Below are positions 1-8,844 of a DNA stretch of 64,000 bases, piece after piece; position 1 is the first letter of the stretch; each line of letters begins with the position of its first letter. The DNA is from Saprospiraceae bacterium. GTDB taxonomy: Bacteria > Bacteroidota > Bacteroidia > Chitinophagales > Saprospiraceae. The notes under the pieces were generated by a model that worked only from the letters and a program-made list of their open reading frames with translations, made no database searches and was not told where the DNA came from. Location of the stretch: positions 124,001 to 188,000 of the forward strand of contig JADKGI010000002.1 of the NCBI GenBank assembly GCA_016722285.1, read 5' to 3'. Made by a program: the position numbers and the translations under genes.

Positions 1-607
1 CGGCTTGATCTCTTGTTTTTTGTAATAGTCTTTCATTTCTCGAACTCATAGCCAGGCCTGAAGACTCACGGATGATACGGCACACTACCAGTTCAGTATG
101 TATATGTAAAGTCCTGATCATGTGGCCAATGATGCTGAATTGTTGAAAGTCTTTTTGTCCCATATACAGTCTGTCGGGGGTAACGATCTCCAGCAATCTT
201 TTGACTACCTGTGCCACCCCCTTAAAGTGCCCCGGTCTAAAGGCACCTTCCATATATTCATCCAAACCACCGAGATCAATATCTGAACCCAACTCAACAC
301 CTTTGGGGTAAACTTCATGCATACCTGGGGCAAAAACAATACTGACCCCATGTGGTACCAATAATTCGACGTCAGCATCGAGGGTCCTGGGGTATTTCTC
401 CAGGTCTTTTTTATCATTAAATTGAGTAGGGTTTACAAAGACTGAAATGATTACGATGTCATTTTCACGCTTTGCTTTTCTGACGAGGGATATGTGACCC
501 TCATGCAGTGCGCCCATGGTAGGAACAAAACCGATTGTTTTCTCATTTTCCCTGTATTCTTCGATTCTCTTTGAAAGTGCGTCCACACTCTCGATAACTG
601 CAATCAT
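1..607 (-). CDS. panC: Pantoate--beta-alanine ligase, partial (cut by left edge)
   Basis: Joins pantoate and beta-alanine with ATP to give pantothenate, the last step of vitamin B5 synthesis, in the cytoplasm. About 202 N-terminal residues are present and the C-terminus lies outside the window. Visible family motifs are PTMGALHEGH (residues 29-38, holding the HxGH nucleotide-binding signature), FVNPTQF near residue 57, GQKDFQQ, and SSRNERL near the cut end. The ATG at 607 is chosen because the family starts just before this motif block. It lies 3 bases after the stop of the upstream glycosidase gene, so the two are probably co-transcribed. Confidence 0.96.
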   Translation of the reverse strand, partial: MIAVIESVDALSKRIEEYRENEKTIGFVPTMGALHEGHISLVRKAKRENDIVIISVFVNPTQFNDKKDLEKYPRTLDADVELLVPHGVSIVFAPGMHEVYPKGVELGSDIDLGGLDEYMEGAFRPGHFKGVAQVVKRLLEIVTPDRLYMGQKDFQQFSIIGHMIRTLHIHTELVVCRIIRESSGLAMSSRNERLLQKTRDQA

Positions 608-610
608 GTA

Positions 611-1693
611 TTACACTTTCTTGATCTGACTAAACCATTTTTTAATGATATTTTCTGCTGGTTTGTCCTGCGGGGTATAGTCTTTTTCAGGATATCCTTC
701 ATGACCCATCCCATCCGGAAACCACTTCCATAGAAACCCACCACCCCAGAAGCTTTCCGAAGACAAGGAAGTCCACAGCGCATCGTAGGCATTGCTTTGA
801 GCAAAATGATTGATGTTGAGATTCTTTTTGTTTTTTTCTATTTCCCAGGACTTTCCGGCACAACCATCGACGGACATGTATCCGTATTCAGTAAATAGAA
901 TTTTCTTTTTATACTTATTTGAAAAATTCCGAAGCCTTCTAACTATTGGTTTCCATTCTTTTACCAATAATCCAACAGTTGGATTCCTGGCTTCAGACAG
1001 AGGAAAATAACTGCTAATACCTATAATATCAAGGTCCTTCCAGATACCTACTTTATCATAATTGTCCCAATTGGCTGAGTAAGTAAGTTGACCCTTGTAA
1101 GTCTTTCGCATATCTCTGATCAGCTCCTTCCAGAACGATTCTCTTTTTATAACAGCAATATTGAATTCTGTCCCAATGCAAAACATCTCTGCATTATTTT
1201 TGACAGCGACATCCAGATAATCCATAATGAAAATCCGGTAATTTTTTTCCCATTCAACCCATTGTTCTTCTTTTTCAAAATCCATATCTCCGATCCATCC
1301 GCCTCCCATAAATACCTGTGGCTTTAACATCACTTTCAGCCCCTGTTTTTTGGCTTCGGTAATACATACTTCTATCCCGGCAATTTTTTCGCCCCACCAC
1401 TGTCTGTCTTGATTGTACCTTACGTCAGTGCTTCCTTTTCTGGTGAAACCATACGGCACAAAACATACCCATTCTGTGTTGATTTCTGTGAGTTTTTTAA
1501 AGACAAGTGGTCCGATTGCTTTGGGCGGGGCCACTACTGTGATTCCTTTTATGACATCAGCAAAAACATCACCGTTGGTTTTGATTTCAACCCGACCATT
1601 ATAGTCATTATTTCCCGATACAGATTCAATAATAAAATTGATAAGGATCAGAGTACAGATGATTAATAATGATTTTGTTAGGGATATATTCAT
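611..1693 (-). CDS. GH113-like glycoside hydrolase (TIM barrel), exported
   Basis: A 360-residue protein with an N-terminal hydrophobic segment (about residues 8-23) that looks like a signal peptide or anchor. The rest fits the (beta/alpha)8 fold of family GH113, which includes endo-beta-mannanases. Candidate catalytic residues are Glu176 in IGTEFN (acid/base, after a beta strand) and Glu269 in FTEYGY (nucleophile). Aromatic residues around them (Trp99-Trp100, Trp209, Tyr229) could form sugar subsites. The substrate cannot be told from sequence; mannan is the family precedent only. It sits directly before panC with a 3-bp gap, an unexpected operon partner. The family call is by motif recognition. 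Confidence 0.75.
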   Translation of the reverse strand: MNISLTKSLLIICTLILINFIIESVSGNNDYNGRVEIKTNGDVFADVIKGITVVAPPKAIGPLVFKKLTEINTEWVCFVPYGFTRKGSTDVRYNQDRQWWGEKIAGIEVCITEAKKQGLKVMLKPQVFMGGGWIGDMDFEKEEQWVEWEKNYRIFIMDYLDVAVKNNAEMFCIGTEFNIAVIKRESFWKELIRDMRKTYKGQLTYSANWDNYDKVGIWKDLDIIGISSYFPLSEARNPTVGLLVKEWKPIVRRLRNFSNKYKKKILFTEYGYMSVDGCAGKSWEIEKNKKNLNINHFAQSNAYDALWTSLSSESFWGGGFLWKWFPDGMGHEGYPEKDYTPQDKPAENIIKKWFSQIKKV

Positions 1694-1776
1694 TGCTTTT
1701 TGATAGTAAAAGAATGTAAAGTTACTTTTTATTTTTTAATGTTGAACCCATACCTAAAAGGCAAAAATAAATAATT

Positions 1777-1877
1777 GCCACAAAGTCTCTAAGTCTCAAA
1801 GGTTCACAAAGGATTGAATATCAATTTTTAAAATTCGTTATTCTTTGCGACTCTTAGTGTTTTTGCGCCTTTGTGGC
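1777..1877. repeat. Imperfect long inverted repeat of the CCACAAAG type
   Basis: The left arm starts GCCACAAAGTCTCTAAG and the right arm ends CGCCTTTGTGGC. When the right arm is reverse-complemented the two align as GCCACAAAG, then AAG/CTAAG blocks, then a CAAAG block, with a few mismatches and gaps. The arms are roughly 36 bases with about 30 bases between them. Sequences like this recur between genes in many Bacteroidota genomes (recalled, not searched). It could fold in RNA or act as a REP-like element. Confidence 0.55.
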
Positions 1878-2045
1878 AAAAATAAACTTTTCGGAGTAGT
1901 CTCAATATTAATGCTTGATTTTTGTAATACATTACTGATGTACAGTATTAGACGACTCAATTGAATAGTTTTCAATAAGCAAAAGTAAGTGAATGAAATA
2001 GTTGATACTTTCTGGTAAGATATTATATTTGCTAAATTTCAGTTT

Positions 2046-2200
2046 AGAGTATGTTTAAAAATTTTCTTAGTTGCTCATTAATAGGTTATGGTTCTGACAA
2101 TAAAATAATTAACTAGTTTAGTGAACTAAATGAGATGAAAATTTTGAAGGCAGGTTCATAAGATATTGATTATAAGGCAATAAAAATTTAAACATACCCT
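2046..2200 (+). mobile_element. 155-bp MITE-like element, copy 1
   Basis: Bounded by terminal inverted repeats AGAGTATGTTTAAA (2046-2059) and TTTAAACATACCCT (2187-2200), with TA just outside or at the ends. A second copy of exactly the same length lies in reverse orientation at 59932-60086, and I estimate about 90% identity by eye. There is no coding capacity. The size, terminal repeats, TA flanks and intergenic placement fit a non-autonomous element mobilised by a transposase elsewhere. An IS630/mariner-type source is a guess from the TA flanks. Confidence 0.75.
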
Positions 2201-2250
2201 AATTTCAGAAGTACTTTCCTATTTTTTTAAAGACAGATCACTCATTATCA

Positions 2251-3174
2251 TTGAAAAATTCAGAACGTTCTGCGCTCATCAAAAAAAAAGCTGAAAAGCT
2301 GGGATTTTTTATGTGTAATACTGCCAAAGCGGAATATATGAATGATGAGGCAAACCATCTGGAGAAATGGCTTCATCAGAATTATCAGGGAGAAATGTCA
2401 TATATGAATAATCATTTTGATAAAAGAGTGGATCCGACGCTCCTTGTGCCAGGGGCCAAAACTGTAATTTCTCTGGCATATAATTACTTTAGTACTGAAA
2501 AGCAGACCGATGATAAAGCACCAAAATTATCCATGTATGCTTACGGAAAAGATTATCATAAGGTGGTGAGAAAGAAGCTTATTTTACTTTTCGACTGGAT
2601 GAAAACTGAATTTGGTGATGTCAACGGACGGGTTTTTGTTGATTCAGCTCCGGTACTGGAACGTGATTGGGCACGCAGGAGCGGTATGGGCTGGGTAGGC
2701 AAAAACACCATGGTCATACACCCAAAGAAAGGGAGCTGGTTTTTTCTGGCGGAAATTATCACGGATCTGGAGTTTGAGTACGATGCACCCATTTCTGATT
2801 ATTGTGGTACCTGCACGAGATGCATTGATTCCTGCCCGACGGATGCTATCAGCCCATCAGGATATATCGTGGATGGAAGCAAATGTATATCCTATCTGAC
2901 CATTGAACTGAAAAACAATCTGCCGGTCGAATACAAACACAAAATGGAAAACTGGATGTTCGGCTGTGACATCTGCCAACAGGTATGTCCGTGGAATCGT
3001 TTTGCCGAACCACACCACGAAGAAAGATTTTTACCCGATCCTACAATGATGAAAATGACTTGGGAAGAGTGGCAGGACCTTTCTGAACCCATCTTTAATG
3101 AACTTTTTGAAGGTAGTGCTGTAAAGCGTACTAAATATGAGGGGCTGAAAAGAAATATTGAGTTTCTGGAATGA
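2251..3174 (+). CDS. queG: Epoxyqueuosine reductase QueG
   Basis: Cobalamin- and iron-sulfur-dependent enzyme that reduces epoxyqueuosine to queuosine in tRNA anticodons. The 307 residues include the VDSAPVLERDWARRSG block (from residue 131, with the conserved catalytic Asp132). Two ferredoxin-type cysteine sets follow: C185, C188, C191, C195 and C239, C242, C246. The length matches short QueG proteins that lack the extra C-terminal HEAT-like repeats. The TTG at 2251 is preferred because it gives the usual N-terminal helix; the next in-frame ATG (2311) would remove part of it. It converges on the ligase-like gene with a 12-bp gap. Confidence 0.93.
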   Translation: MKNSERSALIKKKAEKLGFFMCNTAKAEYMNDEANHLEKWLHQNYQGEMSYMNNHFDKRVDPTLLVPGAKTVISLAYNYFSTEKQTDDKAPKLSMYAYGKDYHKVVRKKLILLFDWMKTEFGDVNGRVFVDSAPVLERDWARRSGMGWVGKNTMVIHPKKGSWFFLAEIITDLEFEYDAPISDYCGTCTRCIDSCPTDAISPSGYIVDGSKCISYLTIELKNNLPVEYKHKMENWMFGCDICQQVCPWNRFAEPHHEERFLPDPTMMKMTWEEWQDLSEPIFNELFEGSAVKRTKYEGLKRNIEFLE

Positions 3175-3186
3175 AGATTTTTTGCA

Positions 3187-4771
3187 TTAAACTATTATTA
3201 ATGATTTAAGATCTGCCAATTTGTGGGCATCCTCCGGCAGTTTGTCTCTGTTCCACCTGACGATCCGGGGCAATCTGAGCACTATACCTGATTTATGTCT
3301 TGCAGAATTGGATACACATTCAAATGAAAGTTCGAATACTAAGTCCGGATGGACACTCACCACAGGGCCCGAAAGATTCGATTTTGTGGCTCTTAATCCA
3401 GGCTGATATTTCAATAATTTCATCATCCCCCAGTCCTGAAAAGGCTTTGGCAACAGGGATCAGGTTGTCCCCATCCCATAATGCAAAAGTGAAGTCAGAA
3501 AAGAAGTGATTGCCACGTATCAGACTGCGATGAGCATAGATCAATACCGCATCTATAGTATATGGTTCGTTTTTCCACTCCCATATTTCCTCTGGAACAA
3601 TATCAGCACGTTGTTTCGCAGTTTTCTTCTTAAGAATCAGCCCGATAGCTCCTGTTTCTCTGGCTTTATTCCTATGATATGCCAGAGCAAAGCGGTCATT
3701 AAATTCTATCAAAGGCGACAACAGCACATTTGGATTATTTATCCTTGCCATCAGATTCTTCAACCGGGATCTTCTTTCTTCATAAGATTCAAATCTAATA
3801 TCTGCCATTTCTTCTTCCAGCAGATCTTCGGCAATGAAGACAGCAGGGATGGATTGAAACACTTTTTTGGTTATATATTTCCTACTCATGCGTGCAAGAA
3901 GCTTCTCGCTGTCGATCGGTTTGTCACCTATCCAACTTACCATCACTCCTTCTATTACAAAATCTCCATAACCACCCTGAAGGAATCCAAACTCAGGAAG
4001 TTTATTGGTAATGAGTTCTTCACCCATGGTCCGGATATGGATTTCCCCCTTCCGAACTATCAGTTGACATCTGATACCATCCCATAACCACAAGGCTACC
4101 CATTGTTCCGGAGTTATGGTTTCTACTTCTTCCGAATGGATAGCATATATCTTTGAAAAAGGATAAGGGTTTGAAATTCGGGATTCTGAATTTTCAAAAT
4201 TAAAAAGCTGTTGCCAGTAAATTTGATCAGGGTGCCAATCTTTCATAAGATGGTAGCTGACGGCATTTATATCCTGACCGGTTGTTTTGCACACGGCTTC
4301 TACAATGATATTTTTTGATATCTTTATTCTGAATTGACCGGTGATAAGCTTGTTGAATATATACACTGAATCGTTTTCCAGACTGGACCAGGCATGCATG
4401 ACTAATTCTCTTATCTGATCATCCTGGGCTTTTTGGACCTGTTGAATTTTTTCAATCCAATTATGTAAGTATAGATTGTTATTTTGAACTTCAGAGGCTA
4501 CCATAAGCCCTATGGTTTCAGCATGATCACCAGTGATCTGATGGCTAAAATCATACAACCATATCGGAATCCCAACATGCCCGATGCACCATTGCCGCAT
4601 TTTCTTCACGGGAATAATGCCTGTAGGTCTTATTCCTAATAATAATCCGATAGCCCAAACTCTGTCTTTATCATTCTTTTCAGAAGTCAAATAACCTGAT
4701 ATCAAATTTATTTTTTGAATGGAGTCAGATGTGCCTTCCAACAGTCGGATCATTTCGGAGAATGTTTTCAT
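3187..4771 (-). CDS. Divergent ATP-dependent DNA ligase-like protein with lost catalytic residues; one frameshift
   Basis: Resembles the bacterial ATP-dependent ligases that pair with an exonuclease (PP_1105-like family): N-terminal DNA-binding region, nucleotidyltransferase core and OB-fold. The reconstructed length of about 527 residues is normal. Compared with the family from memory, motif I KxDGIR reads L229-W-D-G-I-R (codon TTA at 4087-4085), motif III DGE reads E274-G-V276, and motif IV EGLMLK reads I376-G-L-I-L-K381. The OB-fold end is well kept (RHKSG, LRLPR). An extra C in GGGCCC (about 3365-3370) shifts the frame after ESFGP; removing one base restores VVSVHPDLVFELSFE. It overlaps the upstream exonuclease gene by 4 bp (ATGA), so the pair is translated together. 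It is either a pseudoenzyme or a decaying gene. Confidence 0.8.
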
Positions 4772-5781
4772 TCATCCATCCTTTCAGAAATTAAACCTGA
4801 TTCATCATCTCCTGAAAATTCAGTTTTTACTACATCCGCATCATATCTTTCTTCTCTTAGAAATTTTGCATATATTTCTGAATAGCCATGGGTGACATAT
4901 ATTTTATCAGCTCCTGTGAATTGGATGGCACTATTGAGCCCTTCCCAGTCAGCATGATCAGATAGTACAAAGCCTCTCGTGGCATTTCTCTTTTTTCGGA
5001 TACTTTTTACAGCCATCCATCCCGAAACCGTGGCTTCTTCAAAAATACCAAATTTCTCCGTCCACGCAGAGCCAATCGCAGCTGGAGGTGCCAATACCAA
5101 TGAGCCAGTAAAATTCTGTGTTTTTAACTTATTTTCTGAAATATGTCCTTCAACAAGTTTGTATCCCTGTAATCGAAGTATGTTATGTATGTTTTCTATA
5201 GCCGCGTGGGTATATATCTGTCCAATAGACAGATCTAAATTGTACAGCAACCGTTGAGCTTTTCCCAATGAATATGCGGCGATGACACTCACTATGCCAT
5301 TTTCAGCATTTGACTTCCACCATTGATTGATATCTGAAATAACATTTTGCTGGGGCTGCCACCTAAATATGGGTAGCCCAAAAGTGGACTCCGTAATGAA
5401 GGTATGACACTTAACAGGTTCGAATGGCTCTGATATACCGTCATTTTCGAGTTTGTAATCACCACTAACTACCCATATTTCACCTTTATACTCGAGCCTC
5501 ACCTGAGCCGAACCGATGATATGTCCTGCTGGATGGAAAGAGACTTTTACTCCCCTGATAGTAAAACTTTCCCCATAACTGTACCCACAGACCTTTATAA
5601 AAGAACCAAGCCTGAATTTCATTATTGGTATGCTTTCCTTTACAGTTATATATTGACTATGACCAGATCTGGCATGGTCAGAGTGTGCGTGGGTGATCAC
5701 AGCTTTATCTACTCTTCGCCAGGGATCTATATAAAAATCCCCGGGAATGCAATAAATTCCTTTGTCAGTAAATCGAACCAT
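4768..5781 (-). CDS. Ligase-associated DNA exonuclease (metallo-beta-lactamase fold)
   Basis: A 337-residue member of the beta-CASP-like/SNM1-type nucleases found beside bacterial ATP-dependent ligases. Metal-binding motifs are complete: THAHSDHA (His31, His33, Asp35, His36), HPAGHIIGSAQ, SGDYK, the ITESTFGLP segment, SDHADWEGL and the C-terminal VTHGYSE. Active nuclease chemistry on DNA ends is therefore expected from family precedent. It is the first gene of the pair and its stop overlaps the ligase-like start by 4 bp. In many bacteria a Lhr-type helicase and a metallophosphoesterase complete this repair set; neither is adjacent here. Confidence 0.9.
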   Translation of the reverse strand: MVRFTDKGIYCIPGDFYIDPWRRVDKAVITHAHSDHARSGHSQYITVKESIPIMKFRLGSFIKVCGYSYGESFTIRGVKVSFHPAGHIIGSAQVRLEYKGEIWVVSGDYKLENDGISEPFEPVKCHTFITESTFGLPIFRWQPQQNVISDINQWWKSNAENGIVSVIAAYSLGKAQRLLYNLDLSIGQIYTHAAIENIHNILRLQGYKLVEGHISENKLKTQNFTGSLVLAPPAAIGSAWTEKFGIFEEATVSGWMAVKSIRKKRNATRGFVLSDHADWEGLNSAIQFTGADKIYVTHGYSEIYAKFLREERYDADVVKTEFSGDDESGLISERMDE

Positions 5782-6294
5782 ATTTCACCACTTTAGGTCT
5801 CAACACCAGGATTTTTTTTTTTTGTAATAAACCGCAATATAAAAAACGAGGTGGTATAATGTTTTAATACATTAGTTAATTATTTGTACCTATTAAGGTT
5901 CATGTTGGTTTTGACACGATTTTTGCTTTTTTTGGCAAAAAATTCCACTAAAACTGATTGATTAATTCACTATTGTTATGGAAACACCCATGACTACCAA
6001 TATAACCCCCCATGGGTAGTACCTGTGTAGTTATATTTATTCAATTAGGGGGATTCCATGTGACCAATAAAATTAAAATAAATTTAAATGCATAAAATTG
6101 GATTATCAAAGTTAAAAAATAAGCCAATTCATAAAGATTGAAATGTGTAAAGTACTTCATGATTTACAAAAACTGTTATTGGCTTCTAAATCAGTATAAA
6201 ACTACCTTACGAATTATTTTACATCAAATATGGATTGTTATTATTGGGTTATATGGTCATTAATATCAACAACTGAGAAATATTTTTGGCAAAA
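5782..6294. other. Gene-free intergenic region (513 bp)
   Basis: Very AT-rich and without a supported gene. The only structure noticed is a short inverted repeat, ACCCATG (5986-5992) with CATGGGT (6011-6017), around an 18-base loop; it lacks a T-tract and its meaning is unclear. The region must hold the promoter of the exonuclease-ligase pair and the end of mutS2. Confidence 0.6.
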
Positions 6295-8672
6295 CTAAAA
6301 TTTCACCAATGTCACTCCTTCGCCACCCTGTTCAGGCGCTGGATGCCAGACTTCCTTTACATCTTTATATTGTTTGAGCATTTTTCTGACTTCGTTCTTT
6401 AGCACTCCGGTCCCGACACCATGTATGATTTTCAGTTCGTATGTATTATTTAATAATGCCCTGTCCATAAAATTTTGAAGCATATATAAAGCATCGCTTT
6501 TTGTATATTCACGGATATCAATTTTAGTGTCCGGTTTCTCATTGGAAGCTGCCGGTTTGTTTATGCTCCTGGATTTAAGTTCGATAGGTTCCTTTGCGGA
6601 AACGAGGTCAATAAGTGACACTTTCAGGGTGAGAAAACCCATTTGAACTTCTGCCGTTCCTTTTTCTATCGACAAAATTTCACCCGTGCTGTTGCCGTTT
6701 CTCATTCGTACAAAAGATCCTTCTTTGAGCTTATCTTTGGAGGTACTGATCTCTTTAGCAAATACCTCCATTTTTAGAGATTCCAGTTCTTTTAGGGTAT
6801 CTTCCTGCTTCTTTTTAAGAGCTACCGCAGTTTTGAGCGCTTTTTCTTCATCTTTGGAATGCTTTATTTCTTTAAGGATTTTTTGCATTTCCTTGGATTG
6901 CTCCATTACATTGGAAGCTGCCTGTTCTTTAGCTTGAAGTTTGATCTTTTTACGCTTTATATCCAGATCTGTGTTCATGTGCTCATAAGACTGAATGAGT
7001 CTGTCCAGTCGGTCTTGCTTTTCTATGAGTGACCCCAGTTTTTCTTCATATTCTTTTTTTTCCTCCATGAGCGTGATCAGCATTTCGTCAATGGCTTTTT
7101 CGTTTTTGCCCGTTTTGTGCTGCGCATATTTTACTATTCTGTGGTCTATTCCTGTTTTTTCTGCTATTTCATAGGCAAATGAACTTCCCGGCTTTCCCAC
7201 ATGCATTTTGAATGTAGGTCTGAGATGTAGTTTGTCAAATTCCATTGACCCATTTACTAATCCTTGTGCCTTGAATGCAAAATATTTTAGATTGGAATAA
7301 TGGGTTGTGATGACACCGAATATTTTTTTATGATTGAGATCATTGAGAATGGCTTCGGCAATAGCGCCCCCAATTTTGGGATCTGTTCCGGAACCGAATT
7401 CATCTATTAGCACCAGCGACCGATTATCTGCATTTTCAGTAGTGATCTGCATATTTCGCAGGTGAGAGGAGTAGGTGCTCAGATCGTCTTCGAGAGATTG
7501 CTGATCTCCTATATCAACAAATATTTTATGAAATATTCCAAAACATGAATTTTCATCTGCGGGAACAAGCATCCCTGATTGAAGCATAATCTGTAAAAGC
7601 CCGACCGACTTCAGTGCCACTGATTTTCCACCTGCATTAGGGCCGCTCAGCACCAATACTCTGTTGTTTTTATGAAGTTCAAGATCAAATGGAACAACAG
7701 GTGTGTCACTGTTTTCATTTTTTAATGTGAGCACAGGATTGAATGCCGATTTGAAATTAAATAAGGGTTTCTCCTGGATAAATGGCTTTCCGGCATTTAT
7801 CCTGTATGCAAATTTTGCCTTTGCCCGGATTGTGTCCAGTTTTTCAAAGTATGCTGAACCATAAGCAATGCATCCGAAAACGGGCGAATAAAACTACTCA
7901 AGGCTCTTAGTATTTTATAAATCTCGTGCCTTCTCTCTGCATAAAGGTTATATATGTCCTGATTGATATGAATGACCCTTTCAGGTTCAATATAGACAGT
8001 CTTACCTGTGGCAGATTCATCGTGAATGATTCCTTGCAGCTTGCGCTTATGTTCAGCAGCTACAGTAAGGACTCGTCTCCCATTTCTTAAACTTTCTAAT
8101 GTATCAACCAGATAGCCTTTGGCTTTATAATTGTCGAGTTCTTCACTGAAAATTTTATCCAGTTCACGCTCTTTTGACTTGATAAGTTTGGAAATTCTCA
8201 TCAATTCTTCAGATGCGTTAGGTCTTACCTCGCCTTCATCATCCAGCACCCGGTCAATTTCATTGGTAAGAGATTTATCTATGATGATACCGGATACAAT
8301 AGTTCTTGTGATGGGATTCAATTTGCCTTTTTCGGGATCTGAAAAGTACCTGGTAAGCTCAAGGCCAATACTTACTATGAGGTAAATTTTTCTGATGCTT
8401 TCTATTTCCAGGACGTAACCTTCTTTCCTGACCAGATGCACATCTTCTGATATGGATTCAAATGACGAAATCGGAAAATGCTCGTTTCTCAGGAGTGCTT
8501 TTTTATATTCATCTGTCTCATTGATCAGCTGCTCAATTCTTAAAATATCGGTAAGTATTTCTATATTTTCAAAATACTCGGCAGCCATTCCCGAAAGACA
8601 TTCCTTGCGGATATAATCAATGATCTTGTTAAATTCCAGCTTTTCTTTGATATCTTTTGGATAAAGTAACAT
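6295..8672 (-). CDS. mutS2: MutS2 family ATPase/endonuclease; one homopolymer frameshift
   Basis: A MutS paralogue; in other bacteria MutS2 suppresses recombination or rescues collided ribosomes. Reconstructed length is about 792 residues, normal for the family. The N-terminal part carries the core/lever helices, the Walker A LSGPNAGGKS lies near residue 344, Walker B is LVLIDEFGSGTD, followed by a long coiled-coil insert (KLKEGS, EEKKEYEEK regions). The C-terminus is a Smr nuclease domain with IHGVGTGVL. The frame breaks in a run of five T (7840-7844, AAAAA in the gene); adding one A turns LKNWTQ into LKKLDTIRAKAKF and joins both halves. This is most likely a sequencing error. Confidence 0.9.
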
Positions 8673-8695
8673 GGAGGGCAGTTGTAATTATTTTA

Positions 8696-8703
8696 CAAAG
8701 ATA
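8696..8703 (-). promoter_or_regulatory. Bacteroidota -7 box for mutS2 (TATCTTTG)
   Basis: Reads TATCTTTG on the minus strand, 23 bases before the mutS2 ATG, matching the TAnnTTTG consensus. No clear TTG -33 element is seen at the usual spacing. Confidence 0.6.
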
Positions 8704-8832
8704 TTGCTTTGCAGGGGGAATAAACATTAAACAGGCAAATGATGTTTCATAAATCACGATCATATTTTATTGTTTTTTTCCAGATTTTTATTACCCGCCA
8801 GGAGGTATTCTTATAAATTTCTGAGTATTATA

Positions 8833-8840
8833 TATCTTTG
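8833..8840 (+). promoter_or_regulatory. Bacteroidota -7 box for mnmG (TATCTTTG)
   Basis: TATCTTTG ends only four bases before the mnmG ATG (8845). With the usual few-base distance from box to transcript start, the mRNA would start at or next to the AUG, i.e. be nearly leaderless. This also argues against the longer upstream reading frame from 8770. Confidence 0.6.
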
Positions 8841-8844
8841 CACC

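Larger units (their letters stand above)
1694..2250. other. Gene-free intergenic region with two repeat structures
   Basis: No convincing coding sequence is seen in these 557 AT-rich bases between the divergent glycosidase and queG genes. It holds an imperfect inverted repeat (1777-1877) and one copy of a 155-bp MITE-like element (2046-2200), both listed separately. Confidence 0.7.

Noticed and set aside
4608..5082. Plus-strand open frames opposite the exonuclease and ligase genes
   Set aside because: No domains or start context; the minus-strand frames carry all conserved motifs.
5986..6017. Short inverted repeat as a terminator
   Set aside because: Only 7 bp with an 18-base loop and no T-tract on either side.
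8770..8844. Longer N-terminus for MnmG
   Set aside because: It includes the -7 box, and family proteins begin just before the GAGHAGCE motif, as from 8845.
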